From NCBI RefSeq assembly GCF_000236565.1, contig NZ_AHAM01000038.1, positions 1-64,000 of the forward strand: a stretch of 64,000 nucleotides of DNA, written 5' to 3'. Below the pieces are notes generated by a model. That model was not told where the DNA came from, made no database searches, and saw nothing but the letters and a program-made list of their open reading frames with translations. A program made the position numbers and the translations under genes. This stretch comes from Mesorhizobium alhagi CCNWXJ12-2 (GTDB lineage: Bacteria > Pseudomonadota > Alphaproteobacteria > Rhizobiales > Rhizobiaceae). Positions 41,222 through 50,797 of the stretch are shown one piece after another; the first letter of the stretch is position 1; each line of letters starts with the position of its first letter.

Positions 41222-41911
41222 CTACTCGTCTTCTTCGCTATCCTTCGACTTCAGCGCCGTCAGCTTGGCGAACACGGCGTTGGCGTCGAGTTCCTTGTCC
41301 TCGTCCTTGGGCATCTCCGTCTCCGGCGTCAGCCGCTCGGTCATCGAGGCCGGCAGCAGCGTGTCGCCGGCCGGAGCCGCCGGCTGCCTGCCATGCGAGG
41401 CGCGCTGCACCTCGATGTCGAGGTCTATCTGCGAGCAAAGGCCGAGCGTCACCGGGTCCATAGGCACCAGACTGGAGGAATTCCAGTGCTTGCGCTCGCG
41501 GATCTGGTCGATGGTCGATTTGGTGGTGCCGACCAGCCGCGAGATCTGTGCGTCCTTCAGCTCCGGGTGGTTCTTAACCAGCCAGAGGATGGCGTTGGGG
41601 CGATCCTGGCGCTTGGACAGCGGCGTGTAGCGCGGGCCCTTGCGCTTTGATTCAGGCACACGGACCTTCGGGTCGAGCAGCTTGAGCTTGTGATTCGGAT
41701 CGGCTTCCGCCTTGGCGATTTCCTCGCGGCTGAGCTGGCCGGTCATGATCGGGTCCATGCCCTTGATGCCCTGCGCCGATTCGCCGTCGGCGATAGCCTT
41801 CACCTCAAGCGGATGCAGGCTACAGAACTGCGCGATCTGCTCGAAAGACAGCGCCGTGTTGTCGACCAGCCAGACTGCGGTCGCCTTCGGCATCAGAAGC
41901 GTATTGGCCAT
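41222..41911 (-). CDS. TrcR-like cell-cycle transcriptional regulator (DUF1013)
   Basis: 229 residues. N-terminal ATAVWLVDNTALSFEQIAQF and the HTH-like PNAILWLVKNHPELKDAQIS, RLVGTTKSTIDQIRERKHW are the conserved DUF1013 core. The tail is acidic and low-complexity. This alphaproteobacteria-specific family is proposed to regulate cell-cycle genes. Single gene. Confidence 0.93.
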   Translation of the reverse strand: MANTLLMPKATAVWLVDNTALSFEQIAQFCSLHPLEVKAIADGESAQGIKGMDPIMTGQLSREEIAKAEADPNHKLKLLDPKVRVPESKRKGPRYTPLSKRQDRPNAILWLVKNHPELKDAQISRLVGTTKSTIDQIRERKHWNSSSLVPMDPVTLGLCSQIDLDIEVQRASHGRQPAAPAGDTLLPASMTERLTPETEMPKDEDKELDANAVFAKLTALKSKDSEEDE

Positions 41912-42131
41912 CAGATAATATCCTCTCGTTCGCCCGCGTCCCGTGCGCGGGCGGTGGTCAGACCACCGAAAATGGGAAATTCGAGGCGTATATAACGCCG
42001 TTTCCGGCCGGGGGCAAGAAATCTTCGCCGGGGCGACAGCCTGTCATGGAACCGTCGTGGAAGCGTCATCCCGTTGAAATATCGGGCGCTCAAATCAGGA
42101 CCGCACCCTATCGAACAGGAGAGGTTCTTCG

Positions 42132-44354
42132 ATGCCCCGCTATTCCCGCCTTTTCGCCCTGACCGCCGCGCTCGCGGCTTCGGTCGCGATGCCTGCCCAT
42201 GCCGAGATGATGTTCAACCGGATCGCCACCTTCGCCGTCGCCGACAATTTGCCGGCCGATGCCGACCGGACAAAGCCGACCTCCTCCGAAATCATCGCCG
42301 CCAGCGAGGACGGCATGACGCTGGTCTATTCCGATAGCCCGCTCGGAGCCGTCGGTTTCATCGACATCACCGATCCCAAGGCGCCCAAACCGGCAGGCAT
42401 GCTCAAGATCGAAGGCGAGCCGACCTCGGTCGTCGTGGCAGGCACGAAAGTGCTGGCCGGCGTCAACACGTCGGAAAGCAAGACTGCCCCTTCCGGCAAC
42501 CTTGCCGTCATCGACCTCGCCTCGAAAGCCATCGAGAGCACTTGCGATCTCGGCGGCCAGCCGGATTCCCTCGCCTTGAGCAAGGACGGAAAATTCCTGG
42601 CCGTCGCTATCGAAAATGAGCGCGACGAGGAGTTGAACGACGGCGAAATCCCGCAAATGCCCGCGGGCGATTTGAAGATATTCACGCTCTCGGCTGGCGT
42701 GCCCGACTGCGCGACTATGAAGACCGTGACGCTCACCGGCATCGCGGAAGTGGCGGGCGACGATCCGGAGCCGGAATTCGTCGCCTTCAACGAAGCTGGC
42801 GAAATCGCTGTGACGCTGCAGGAAAACAACCACATCGCCATCGTGGACGCTGCCACAGGCCAGGTAACCACGCATTTTTCGGCGGGTTCCACCTCGCTCG
42901 AACACATCGACACGAAGAAGGACGGGGCGCTGACCTTCACCGGCAAGGCCGAAAATGTCGCCCGCGAGCCCGACGCCGTGAAATGGCTCGACAATGACCG
43001 CCTCGTCGTCGCCAATGAGGGCGATTACAAGGGCGGCTCGCGCGGCTTCACCATCTTCGACAAGGCCGGCAAGGTGCTGTTCGAGGCTGGCAAGGTGCTG
43101 TTCGAGGCTGGCAACGCTCTCGACCACGCCGCGGCCAATGTCGGACACTATCCGGAGCATCGGAACAAGAAGGGCGTCGAGCCGGAGGGCCTGGAGACCG
43201 GCAAGTTCGGCGACGAGCAGCTGTTCTTTGTGGCGCTGGAGCGCGCTTCGCTGATCGCCGTCTACAAGGACGCAGGTGCCGCTCCGGAACTTCTCCAGCT
43301 TCTGCCTTCTGGCGTCGGCCCGGAAGGCCTGGTTGCCATCCCCTCGCGCAACCTCTTGGTCACTGCCAACGAGGCAGACCTCGTCGAGGACGGCCTCGCC
43401 CGCTCGCATGTCATGGTCTACGAGCGCGCCGATGGCCCGGCCGCCTATCCGCAGATCACGGCGGCGCTGACCGACGAGGGAACGCCCCTCGGCTGGGGCG
43501 CGCTATCGGGCCTCGCCGCCGACCCGAAGGGTGCCGGCCAGCTCTATGCCGTCTCGGATTCGGTCTATCGCTCCGCGCCTTCGATTTTCACCGTCGACAC
43601 GACGCAGACCCCGGCGCTGATCACGGCAAAGACGATCGTCACCCGCGACGGCATGCCGGCCCAGAAGCTCGACCTTGAAGGCATCGCACCTGACGGTGAC
43701 GGCGGCTTCTGGCTGGCTTCAGAAGGCAATTCCGGCAAGCTGACGCCGCACGGCATTATCCGCGTCAACGACAAGGGCGAGATCAAGCAGGAGATTGCCT
43801 TTCCGGCGGAACTTCTGGCTCATGAAATCCGCTTCGGCCTCGAAGGCATCACCACAGTCGGCGAAGGCGACGACCTCACGCTCGTCATGGCGATGCAGCG
43901 CGAGTGGAAGGACGATCCCAAGGGCCAGGTCAAGCTTGTCGCCTACAAGCCGAAGGCCAAGGAATGGTCGGCCGTGCGCTATCCGCTCGAAGCTGCCGGC
44001 GCGGGCTGGATTGGCCTGTCGGAAATCACCGCCCATAACGGCAAACTCTACATCGTCGAGCGTGACAATCTGATCGGCGCGAACGCCAAGGTGAAGCGCG
44101 TTTACAGCGTGGGGCTCGACGCGTTCAAACCGGCGGCGCTCGGCGGTGAACTGCCGCTGGTCGAAAAGACGCTCGTGCGCGACCTGATCGAAGATCTGAA
44201 GGCGGCCGCCAACGGCTATGTCGTCGACAAAGTCGAAGGTTTCGCCATCGACGCTGGCGGCGAGGCATTCATCGTCACCGACAATGACGGCGTCGACGAT
44301 TCGTCCGGCGAAACGCTGTTCATCCGCCTCGGCAACATCGAAGCTGTCAACTGA
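42132..44354 (+). CDS. Exported esterase-like-activity-of-phytase family protein
   Basis: 740 residues with a Sec signal peptide (ALTAALAASVAMPAHAEM). The body is a beta-propeller series (IDITDPKAPKPAGML, GEPTSVVVAGTKVLAGVNTS split here, VIDLASKAIESTCDLGGQPD); the C-terminal third has GLEGITTVGEGDDL and DKVEGFAIDAGGEAFIVTDND, the phytase-like esterase domain with calcium-type loops. Probably periplasmic phosphoesterase or sugar-phosphate binding. Residues around 313-326 contain a 7-residue tandem duplication (GKVLFEA twice). Confidence 0.9.
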   Translation: MPRYSRLFALTAALAASVAMPAHAEMMFNRIATFAVADNLPADADRTKPTSSEIIAASEDGMTLVYSDSPLGAVGFIDITDPKAPKPAGMLKIEGEPTSVVVAGTKVLAGVNTSESKTAPSGNLAVIDLASKAIESTCDLGGQPDSLALSKDGKFLAVAIENERDEELNDGEIPQMPAGDLKIFTLSAGVPDCATMKTVTLTGIAEVAGDDPEPEFVAFNEAGEIAVTLQENNHIAIVDAATGQVTTHFSAGSTSLEHIDTKKDGALTFTGKAENVAREPDAVKWLDNDRLVVANEGDYKGGSRGFTIFDKAGKVLFEAGKVLFEAGNALDHAAANVGHYPEHRNKKGVEPEGLETGKFGDEQLFFVALERASLIAVYKDAGAAPELLQLLPSGVGPEGLVAIPSRNLLVTANEADLVEDGLARSHVMVYERADGPAAYPQITAALTDEGTPLGWGALSGLAADPKGAGQLYAVSDSVYRSAPSIFTVDTTQTPALITAKTIVTRDGMPAQKLDLEGIAPDGDGGFWLASEGNSGKLTPHGIIRVNDKGEIKQEIAFPAELLAHEIRFGLEGITTVGEGDDLTLVMAMQREWKDDPKGQVKLVAYKPKAKEWSAVRYPLEAAGAGWIGLSEITAHNGKLYIVERDNLIGANAKVKRVYSVGLDAFKPAALGGELPLVEKTLVRDLIEDLKAAANGYVVDKVEGFAIDAGGEAFIVTDNDGVDDSSGETLFIRLGNIEAVN
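43068..43109 (+). repeat. 21-bp tandem duplication inside the phytase-like gene
   Basis: Two identical 21-base units (43068-43088 and 43089-43109) encode GKVLFEA twice in frame. They are exact copies, hence recent. Confidence 0.97.
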
Positions 44355-44369
44355 GGTCTGGACTGCAAA

Positions 44370-44400
44370 AGAAGGCCGTGGCTATTGCCCGCGGCCTTCT
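44370..44400. terminator. Bidirectional terminator-like hairpin
   Basis: AGAAGGCCG (44370-44378) and CGGCCTTCT (44392-44400), nine perfect pairs with a 13-base loop, lying exactly between two convergent genes; the right arm touches the stop codon of the quinone oxidoreductase gene. Confidence 0.65.
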
Positions 44401-45410
44401 CATGCAACGTCCAGAACGATCTTGCCGATATGCTCGCCCTCTTCCATCCGCTCATGCGCGCGCCACGCTTCCCGGAGCGGGAAGATCATGTCCATGACCG
44501 GAACCACCCGCCGCGCCGCCAGCAACGGCCAGACCTGGGCCTCGAGCGCCGCCGCGAGCTGCCCCTTGAATTCGACGGTGCGCGGCCGGAGCGTCGATCC
44601 GGTATGAACGAGCCGCTTGACCATCAGCTTGGCAAAGTCGGCGCTCGCCACTGCCCCGCCCTGCGTGGCGATCTGGACGATTCGGCCCTCGACCGCCGCC
44701 GCATTGTAGTTGCGGCCGACATAGTCGCCGCCGACCATGTCGAGGATGACATTGGCGCCGCGCCCGTCCGTCGCCTCCTTCACGGCCGCGACGAAATCCT
44801 GCTCGCGGTAATTGACCACGCGGTCGGCTCCGAGCTTCAGACAGGCTTCGCACTTTTCCGCCGAACCGGCGGTGGTGATCACATAGGCGCCGAGGGCCGA
44901 GGCGAGCTGGATCGCCGTCGTGCCGATGCCCGACGAGCCGCCATGGACGAGCAGCGTTTCGCCTGCCTTCAGCCCGCCGCGCTCGAACACATTATGCCAG
45001 ACCGTGAAGAAAGTTTCCGGCAGGGCTGCCGCCTCGGTCAGCGTGAAGCCCTGCGGCACGGGCAGTGCATTGCTCTCATGCACCTTGGCGTATTCGGCGT
45101 AGCCACCGCCCGGCGTCAGCGCGCAGACGGCGTCGCCCAAACGCCAGCGCCTGGCGCCTTCTCCGACGGCCACCACTTCGCCGGATACTTCGAGCCCCGG
45201 CAGGTCGGACGCGCCAGGCGGTGGTGGATATGCCCCCTTGCGCTGCTGTACGTCGGGACGATTGACGCCGGCGGCGCGCACGCGGATGAGTATCTCGCCT
45301 TCGCCGGGCTCCGGCACGTCGCGTTTTTCCGGCTTCAGCACCAGCGGTCCGCCGGGCTGCGAAATCGCCACCGCCGTCATCTTCGCCGGTATCTTGTCTC
45401 CATTGGCCAT
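44400..45410 (-). CDS. NADPH:quinone oxidoreductase (MDR family, PIG3-like)
   Basis: 336 residues from ATG 45410 (AAGGA eight bases upstream; ATG 45419 is too close to it). Zinc-free medium-chain reductase: VRAAGVNRPDVQQRKGAYPP, DLPGLEVSGEVVAVG, VHGGSSGIGTTAIQLASALG (Rossmann loop) and GRIVQIATQGG. It reduces quinones or enones with NADPH. Divergent from the DUF1192 gene. Confidence 0.94.
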   Translation of the reverse strand: MANGDKIPAKMTAVAISQPGGPLVLKPEKRDVPEPGEGEILIRVRAAGVNRPDVQQRKGAYPPPPGASDLPGLEVSGEVVAVGEGARRWRLGDAVCALTPGGGYAEYAKVHESNALPVPQGFTLTEAAALPETFFTVWHNVFERGGLKAGETLLVHGGSSGIGTTAIQLASALGAYVITTAGSAEKCEACLKLGADRVVNYREQDFVAAVKEATDGRGANVILDMVGGDYVGRNYNAAAVEGRIVQIATQGGAVASADFAKLMVKRLVHTGSTLRPRTVEFKGQLAAALEAQVWPLLAARRVVPVMDMIFPLREAWRAHERMEEGEHIGKIVLDVA

Positions 45411-45512
45411 TCTCGGCATCCTTCAAGGCTCGGCCCGCCGCCCGCGGCGATTGCATCGCCGCCCCTCTCTTATGTAGTCTGTCGGCCGATCAGGCAAACT
45501 GGAGATGCGGCG

Positions 45513-45704
45513 ATGGCGATCTTCGACGACGAACCGAAAAAACCGGCGAGGCACGAGATCGGTCAGGATCTCTCCCTCCTTTCCGCTTCCGAACTTTCCG
45601 AGCGGATCGGCCTGTTGCGAGACGAGATCGTCCGGCTGGAGGCCGAGCTTAAGGCCAAGGGCGCGACCAAGAGCGCCGCGGAAGCGCTTTTCAGCCGCAG
45701 ATAG
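45513..45704 (+). CDS. DUF1192 family small protein
   Basis: 63 residues behind GGAG: MAIFDDEPKKPARHEIGQDL, SLLSASELSERIGLLRDEI, VRLEAELKAKGATKSAAE. A short coiled-coil protein conserved in alphaproteobacteria; role unknown. Confidence 0.92.
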   Translation: MAIFDDEPKKPARHEIGQDLSLLSASELSERIGLLRDEIVRLEAELKAKGATKSAAEALFSRR

Positions 45705-45740
45705 TCGCATCACTGCCGCCGGAGCGCCGCAAAGGGCGTT

Positions 45741-47033
45741 ATGTTCGGGCCGCGATTCTCCTTCCACCCGGACCAGCGCATGTTCATGCTCGCCGACTAC
45801 CGACCGATCCTTTCGCTGTTGCGCGGCACCGCCTTTCTTCTGGCAGCCTCCGGCCTGCATGGCCTGCTTCTGCCGCTTCGAGGCCAGGAGGAAGGGTTTT
45901 CGACTGCCGTCCTCGGACTTCTGGGGACGGCCTGGGCCGGCGGCTTTGTCGCTGGCTGCTTCTTTGCGCCCCGTCTCGTCCGCCGCGCCGGCCACGTCCG
46001 GGCCTTCGGCGCTTTCGCCGCTTCGGGGGCGATTATCGCCCTAATGACGGGGCTGGTCATCGACGAGTTCGCCTGGATCATCCTGCGTGCCTTTACAGGC
46101 TTCACGATGGCCGGCGCTTTCATGGTCATCGAAAGCTGGCTCAACGAGACGTCGACCAACGAGAACCGCGGCACGGTCTTTGGCCTCTACATGATGGTCA
46201 CATTTGCTTCGATCATGGCCGGACAGATGATCGTTGCGGTGGGGGATGTCAGATCGGCATCGCTGTTCATGGTCACAGGCATATTCTTTTGCCTGTCGCT
46301 CATTCCGACCGCCGTCTCGACCGCGGCCAGTCCCAAGCCGCTGCAAGATGTTTCGCTCGATCTGAAAGGACTTTACGCCAATTCGCCGGTCGCCTCGGTC
46401 GCTTGCGTGCTGATCGGCGTCGCCAACGGCGCATGGGGCACGCTCGGCGCGGTCTACGGCGCACGCATCGGCATTTCGACGGCCGAGATCGCGCTGATGA
46501 TGAGCTTGGTGGTCGTCGCCGGCGCCGCCATGCAATTGCCGGTCGGGCGCGCTTCCGACAGGACCGACCGCCGCTTCGTTCTCGCCGCCGCTTCGCTGGG
46601 ATCGGCCGTGTTCGGGCTATTGGTCTTCGTGGCGACGCCGCGCTCCGGCGTCTTGGTGATCGCGATGACCGCGTGTTACGGCGCGCTCGCCTATACGCTC
46701 TATTCGCTGGCCGTCGCCCACGCCAACGACCACGCCAAGCCGGAGGAGTTCGTCAAGGTTTCGGGCGGACTGCTGCTGCTCTACGGCTTCGGGACGATGA
46801 TCGGTCCGGTGATCGGCGCGTTGCTGATGGGCGCGATGCGGCCGGAAAGCATATTCCTGGCAACCGCGCTCGCCCATTCCGCGCTTGCCGGCTACACCGT
46901 GCTTCGCATCGGCCGCCGCGCACCGGTGCCGCTCGAGGAGCGTGAAGCCTTCAAGACGCTGCCTTCCGAGCGCGGCGTCACACCGGAGGCGGTGCGGCTC
47001 GACCCGCGCACGCCGGCCGAAGAAGACAGTTGA
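45741..47033 (+). CDS. MFS transporter
   Basis: 430 residues, about 12 membrane segments. The start at 45741 (AAAGGG nearby) is uncertain; ATG 45780 or 45786 would also fit. MFS features include LGLLGTAWAGGFVAGCFFAP, the motif region FVLAAASLGSAVFGLL, and ESWLNETSTNENRGTVFGLY typical of a YcaD/UMF-like group. Substrate unknown. An ArsR gene follows after 30 bases. Confidence 0.9.
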   Translation: MFGPRFSFHPDQRMFMLADYRPILSLLRGTAFLLAASGLHGLLLPLRGQEEGFSTAVLGLLGTAWAGGFVAGCFFAPRLVRRAGHVRAFGAFAASGAIIALMTGLVIDEFAWIILRAFTGFTMAGAFMVIESWLNETSTNENRGTVFGLYMMVTFASIMAGQMIVAVGDVRSASLFMVTGIFFCLSLIPTAVSTAASPKPLQDVSLDLKGLYANSPVASVACVLIGVANGAWGTLGAVYGARIGISTAEIALMMSLVVVAGAAMQLPVGRASDRTDRRFVLAAASLGSAVFGLLVFVATPRSGVLVIAMTACYGALAYTLYSLAVAHANDHAKPEEFVKVSGGLLLLYGFGTMIGPVIGALLMGAMRPESIFLATALAHSALAGYTVLRIGRRAPVPLEEREAFKTLPSERGVTPEAVRLDPRTPAEEDS

Positions 47034-47063
47034 GATTCGGCGATTATTGCCTCACAAGAAGCA

Positions 47064-47327
47064 ATGATCCCGACCGATGCGTTCATTGCCATTGCGGATC
47101 CCAACCGGCGCCATCTCCTGGAGGAGTTGCGCCGCGGACCCAAGACCGTCGGCCAACTGGCCTCCGGCTTGCCGGTTTCGCGGCCCGCCGTCTCACAACA
47201 TCTGAAGGTCCTGCTCGATGCCGGGCTGGTCAGCGCACGCCCCGAGGGTGCGCGCCGCGTCTATGCCGTCAGCGAACACGGTTTCCTCAAGCTCAATATC
47301 TGGCTGGATCAGTTCTGGCAGGCGTGA
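47064..47327 (+). CDS. ArsR family transcriptional regulator (short)
   Basis: 87 residues: AIADPNRRHLLEELRRGPKT, VGQLASGLPVSRPAVSQHLK, VLLDAGLVSARPEGARRVYA. A minimal winged helix without metal-binding cysteines. It may be co-transcribed with the MFS gene and repress it. Confidence 0.9.
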   Translation: MIPTDAFIAIADPNRRHLLEELRRGPKTVGQLASGLPVSRPAVSQHLKVLLDAGLVSARPEGARRVYAVSEHGFLKLNIWLDQFWQA

Positions 47328-47471
47328 ACGTCCGAGAGAATGGCTTCCCGCCGCAAAAATCAACGCCCTGTCACCCGCACAGGCAGCGCCTGAAATGACA
47401 AGGAAATAACCCCGGCGACACGGCGTGCCGCCGGCAAGCTGTCCGCGCTTTATGGGCGCGCTGTCTTCAGA

Positions 47472-47651
47472 CTAATGTTTCGTGGGATTTGCCTTCAGTT
47501 TCTCAATCTCGTCCTTGAGCGCCAGCTTGCGCCGCTTCAGAGTCACGATCTCCAGGTCGTCGACGGAAGGATGGGTCATCGCCTGGTCGAGTTCGCGTTC
47601 GATATCGCCGTGTTTCCGCTGCAGCTCTTCAAGATGGTTGGCAAGCGACAT
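47472..47651 (-). CDS. DUF465 family protein (59 aa)
   Basis: MSLANHLEELQRKHGDIERE, LDQAMTHPSVDDLEIVTLKR, RKLALKDEIEKLKANPTKH, with GGGAGAA before ATG 47651. DUF465 proteins are short helical hairpins of unknown function with a conserved KRRKLALKDEI segment, present here. A second member lies 240 bases away in divergent orientation. Confidence 0.85.
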   Translation of the reverse strand: MSLANHLEELQRKHGDIERELDQAMTHPSVDDLEIVTLKRRKLALKDEIEKLKANPTKH

Positions 47652-47890
47652 GATTGGTTCTCCCTTTCATGATTTCCTCGGACGGTACGCGTCACGGGCG
47701 CGTCCACCGCTGGGCGCTCCATGACGGTACGATGACAGTGTGCCACCGGACGGTCTGGATGTCGAATGCGCGTTGGTAGGATTTCCTGAATGACCGAAAT
47801 GTGCTATGGGCTGCGCGCCGGGCGGCATCCGCTTCCGGACCCGCCCTGATTGGCGCAATTCGGGCGCCGGAATTCTACAGACGGTACATG

Positions 47891-48094
47891 ATGTCGGACC
47901 AGGAACAGACCGAGATTCGTCTTGAGTTTGCGAAGCTTAAGCAGGAACACGCGGATTTCGACGCTGCGATCAACGCCATGATCGCGACCTCCTGCGATCC
48001 GCTGCAGATCCAGCGCATGAAGAAGAAAAAGCTGATCCTGAAGGACAGGCTGTCCAAGCTCGAAGACAAGATAATCCCCGATATCATCGCCTGA
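47891..48094 (+). CDS. DUF465 family protein (67 aa)
   Basis: MSDQEQTEIRLEFAKLKQEH, ADFDAAINAMIATSCDPLQI, QRMKKKKLILKDRLSKLEDK: the same family as the gene at 47472, with the core KKKKLILKDRLSKLED. The start is 47891 or the adjacent ATG at 47888. It precedes purE. Confidence 0.85.
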   Translation: MSDQEQTEIRLEFAKLKQEHADFDAAINAMIATSCDPLQIQRMKKKKLILKDRLSKLEDKIIPDIIA

Positions 48095-48180
48095 CCGGCG
48101 GCGCGGGGGCTGGCGGCGATCCTTGCGGCATGCCCGGATTTCCGTTATTCGCGGGCTTCATCAGGCCAAGGGATTGAAGT

Positions 48181-48678
48181 TTGAGCAGCAAGCGCGCCGA
48201 CGTAGCGATCATCATGGGCAGCCAGTCGGACTGGGCGACCATGTCGCACGCCGCCGACACGCTGGCGGCCCTCGGCGTCTCCCATGAGAAACGCATCGTC
48301 TCGGCGCACCGCACGCCGGAGCGCCTCTATGAATTCGCCAGGGGCGCCAAGGCGGCGGGCTTCAAGATCATCATCGCCGGCGCCGGCGGCGCGGCCCACC
48401 TGCCCGGCATGACGGCGGCGCTGACGCCGCTGCCGGTGTTCGGCGTGCCCGTCGAATCTAAGGCGCTGTCCGGCCAGGATTCGTTGCTTTCCATCGTCCA
48501 GATGCCGGCCGGCATTCCCGTCGGCACGCTCGCCATCGGCAAGGCAGGTGCAATCAATGCGGCGCTGCTGGCCGCTGCCGTATTGGCGCTTGGCGATGAC
48601 GAACTGGCGGCCCGGCTCGATGCATGGCGCGCCGCGCAGACAGCGAAGGTGGCCGACGCCCCGGCGGACGCGCCGTGA
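48181..48678 (+). CDS. purE: N5-carboxyaminoimidazole ribonucleotide mutase
   Basis: 165 residues with a TTG start (48181) seven bases behind AAGGGA; no ATG lies near. Class I PurE signatures: [25 protein letters not shown] (catalytic histidine) and [13 protein letters not shown]. It moves CO2 from N5-CAIR to C4, giving CAIR in purine synthesis. Its stop overlaps the purK start (TGATG). Confidence 0.96.
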   Translation: MSSKRADVAIIMGSQSDWATMSHAADTLAALGVSHEKRIVSAHRTPERLYEFARGAKAAGFKIIIAGAGGAAHLPGMTAALTPLPVFGVPVESKALSGQDSLLSIVQMPAGIPVGTLAIGKAGAINAALLAAAVLALGDDELAARLDAWRAAQTAKVADAPADAP

Positions 48679-49757
48679 TGCAGGCGCTGGCTGCGGGCTC
48701 GACCATCGGCATCGTCGGCGGCGGACAACTCGGCCGCATGCTGGCCATGGCCGCCGCCCGTCTCGGCTACCGAGCGGTCATTCTCGAGCCGCAGGCGGAC
48801 TGCCCGGCGGCGCAGGTAGCCAACAGGCAGATCGTCGGCGCTTATGATGATCGCGCCGCACTCGCCGAACTGGCTGCCGCAAGCGACGTGCTCACATACG
48901 AATTCGAGAACGTGCCGGTCGATGCGGCGAAGTTCCTCGCAGAAAGCGTGCCCGTGCACCCGCCGGCGCGCGCTCTCGAGGTCGCCCAGGACCGCCTCGC
49001 CGAAAAAACCTTCCTGAACGGCATCGGGATATCCACAGCTGATTTCCGACCTGTGGATAATGACGGCGAGTTGGCGGCCGCGCTGGCGGCATTCGGCGGC
49101 AGCGGAATCTTGAAGACCCGCCGCATGGGCTATGACGGCAAGGGCCAGCGCGTCTTCCGCGATTTTTCCGGCAGCATCGCCGGGGCATTCGACGCGATGG
49201 GCGGCGTTCCGCTCATCCTGGAATCCTTTGTTGCTTTCGAGCGCGAAATCTCGGTGATCGCCGCGCGCGGGCCAGACGGCGCGCTTGCCGCCTACGATCC
49301 GGCCGAGAATGTTCATCGCGGCGGCATTCTCCACAGCTCGACAGTCCCGGCAGCGATCGGCCCGGCGACCGCTAAAGCGGCGACCGATGCGGCTTTCGCT
49401 ATCCTGGAGGCGCTGGACTATGTCGGCGCAATCGGCGTCGAATTCTTCGTGCTTCCCGGCGGCTCGCTGCTCGTCAACGAGATCGCGCCGCGGGTCCACA
49501 ATTCCGGCCACTGGACGGAGGCCGCCTGCACAGTCTCGCAGTTCGAGCAGCATATCCGTGCGGTTGCCGCGCTGCCGCTGGGCGATACGCGACGCCATTT
49601 TGACTGTGCGATGGAAAATCTGATTGGCGACGATGTGCGGCGCACGGAAGCGCTTCTGGCGGAGCCGGATCTTGTTCTACACCTTTACGGCAAGGCCGAG
49701 GCCCGCACCGGCCGCAAGATGGGCCACTTCACACGGCTAAAGCCGAGGGGCATTTAG
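48678..49757 (+). CDS. purK: N5-carboxyaminoimidazole ribonucleotide synthase
   Basis: 359 residues, coupled to purE. ATP-grasp enzyme: IGIVGGGQLGRMLAMAAARL, ILKTRRMGYDGKGQRVF (ATP-binding), GVEFFVLPGGSLLVNEIAPR and HNSGHWTEAACTVSQFEQH. Converts AIR, ATP and bicarbonate to N5-CAIR. Confidence 0.97.
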   Translation: MQALAAGSTIGIVGGGQLGRMLAMAAARLGYRAVILEPQADCPAAQVANRQIVGAYDDRAALAELAAASDVLTYEFENVPVDAAKFLAESVPVHPPARALEVAQDRLAEKTFLNGIGISTADFRPVDNDGELAAALAAFGGSGILKTRRMGYDGKGQRVFRDFSGSIAGAFDAMGGVPLILESFVAFEREISVIAARGPDGALAAYDPAENVHRGGILHSSTVPAAIGPATAKAATDAAFAILEALDYVGAIGVEFFVLPGGSLLVNEIAPRVHNSGHWTEAACTVSQFEQHIRAVAALPLGDTRRHFDCAMENLIGDDVRRTEALLAEPDLVLHLYGKAEARTGRKMGHFTRLKPRGI

Positions 49758-49837
49758 TTGGCTGCGTCGATTGCTCCGCAGGTGGCAGCGGACAGCTCAT
49801 GTCGCCCTCTTCGCATCCAAGATTGCCGCGCCGGCGG

Positions 49838-49867
49838 TTGACATTCCTTGGCCACCTCGTCTATGAG
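49838..49867 (+). promoter_or_regulatory. Sigma70-type promoter of rpmJ
   Basis: TTGACA (49838-49843), 18 bases, TATGAG (49862-49867), about 77 bases before the rpmJ start. It is one of the few -35/-10 pairs in the window that reads clearly. Confidence 0.6.
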
Positions 49868-49943
49868 CCTGTCACGAATTCGGGCGCGCCCTTGGGCGCG
49901 TCTTTTAGTTAGGCCGACAAGGCCCCATTCGACAGGCAAGACC

Positions 49944-50069
49944 ATGAAGATCAAGAACTCGCTCAAGGCTCTCAAGGGCCGCCATCGCGACAACCAGCTG
50001 GTTCGCCGCAAGGGCCGCATCTACATCATCAACAAGACCGCTCCGCGCTACAAGGCCCGCCAGGGCTGA
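49944..50069 (+). CDS. rpmJ: 50S ribosomal protein L36 (bL36, cysteine-free form)
   Basis: 41 residues: [40 protein letters not shown]. It lacks the CxxC..CxxxxH zinc site of standard L36, so it is the zinc-independent type usual in Rhizobiales. Confidence 0.96.
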   Translation: MKIKNSLKALKGRHRDNQLVRRKGRIYIINKTAPRYKARQG

Positions 50070-50127
50070 TCGCGCCATCACGCGAAATTCAGTTTGACCT
50101 TCTGCTGCGCGGGGTTAGATTCCGCGC

Positions 50128-50721
50128 ATGCGGAAGTTTTTTGCATTCCTGCCGGCCATTGCCCTGACATTGACGTTCGCGCCGGCTATCGGCGCTGAAG
50201 CGTCGCCCTCTCCTCCCGCCAAGCCTGCCGCCGCAACGACCGAAGGCCGTCTCGAAACGCTGTTCGGCGAGCTGAAGCGCGAGCGCAACGAACGGAAGGC
50301 CGAGCGCATCGCTGCCCGGATCCAGCAGGAATGGAGCCGCTCAGGCAGCGCCTCCGTCGATCTGATGATGCAATGGTCGCAAAAGGCCATGGAGGCGCAA
50401 AAATTCGATATTGCCCTCGACTTCCTCGACCAGGTGGTGACGCTGTCGCCCACCTATGCGGAAGGCTGGAATCGCCGCGCCACCGTACATTTCATGATGC
50501 GCAGCTTCGGCAAGTCGATGGCAGATATCCACCGAACGCTGCAGCTCGAACCGCGCCATTTCGGGGCGCTGGCCGGCCTGGCGCAGATCATGAAGGAGCG
50601 CGGCAGCAAGGAGCTGGCGCTCAACGCGTATCAGCGGGTTCTCGACATCTACCCGATGATGCGCAACGCCCAGAACGAGGTCGCGACCCTCTCGGAAGAG
50701 CTTGCCGGCGACGGCATTTGA
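50128..50721 (+). CDS. Exported tetratricopeptide-repeat protein
   Basis: 197 residues. Signal peptide MRKFFAFLPAIALTLTFAP..GAEA, then a proline/alanine linker and TPR-like helices: SQKAMEAQKFDIALDFLDQV, PTYAEGWNRRATVHFMMR, FGKSMADIHRTLQLEPRHFG and SKELALNAYQRVLDIYPM. Probably a periplasmic scaffold. Confidence 0.9.
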   Translation: MRKFFAFLPAIALTLTFAPAIGAEASPSPPAKPAAATTEGRLETLFGELKRERNERKAERIAARIQQEWSRSGSASVDLMMQWSQKAMEAQKFDIALDFLDQVVTLSPTYAEGWNRRATVHFMMRSFGKSMADIHRTLQLEPRHFGALAGLAQIMKERGSKELALNAYQRVLDIYPMMRNAQNEVATLSEELAGDGI

Positions 50722-50797
50722 TGCGCATCTGCGGGGACGCGCGAAATTTCAAGTTCTCGTTTCTGCTTCCGCTTCCCTCCGGCCGTACATTTCCTGC

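Noticed and set aside
42108-43409. 433-codon minus frame opposite the phytase-like gene
   Set aside because: Antisense to a gene with a signal peptide and family motifs; no independent evidence.
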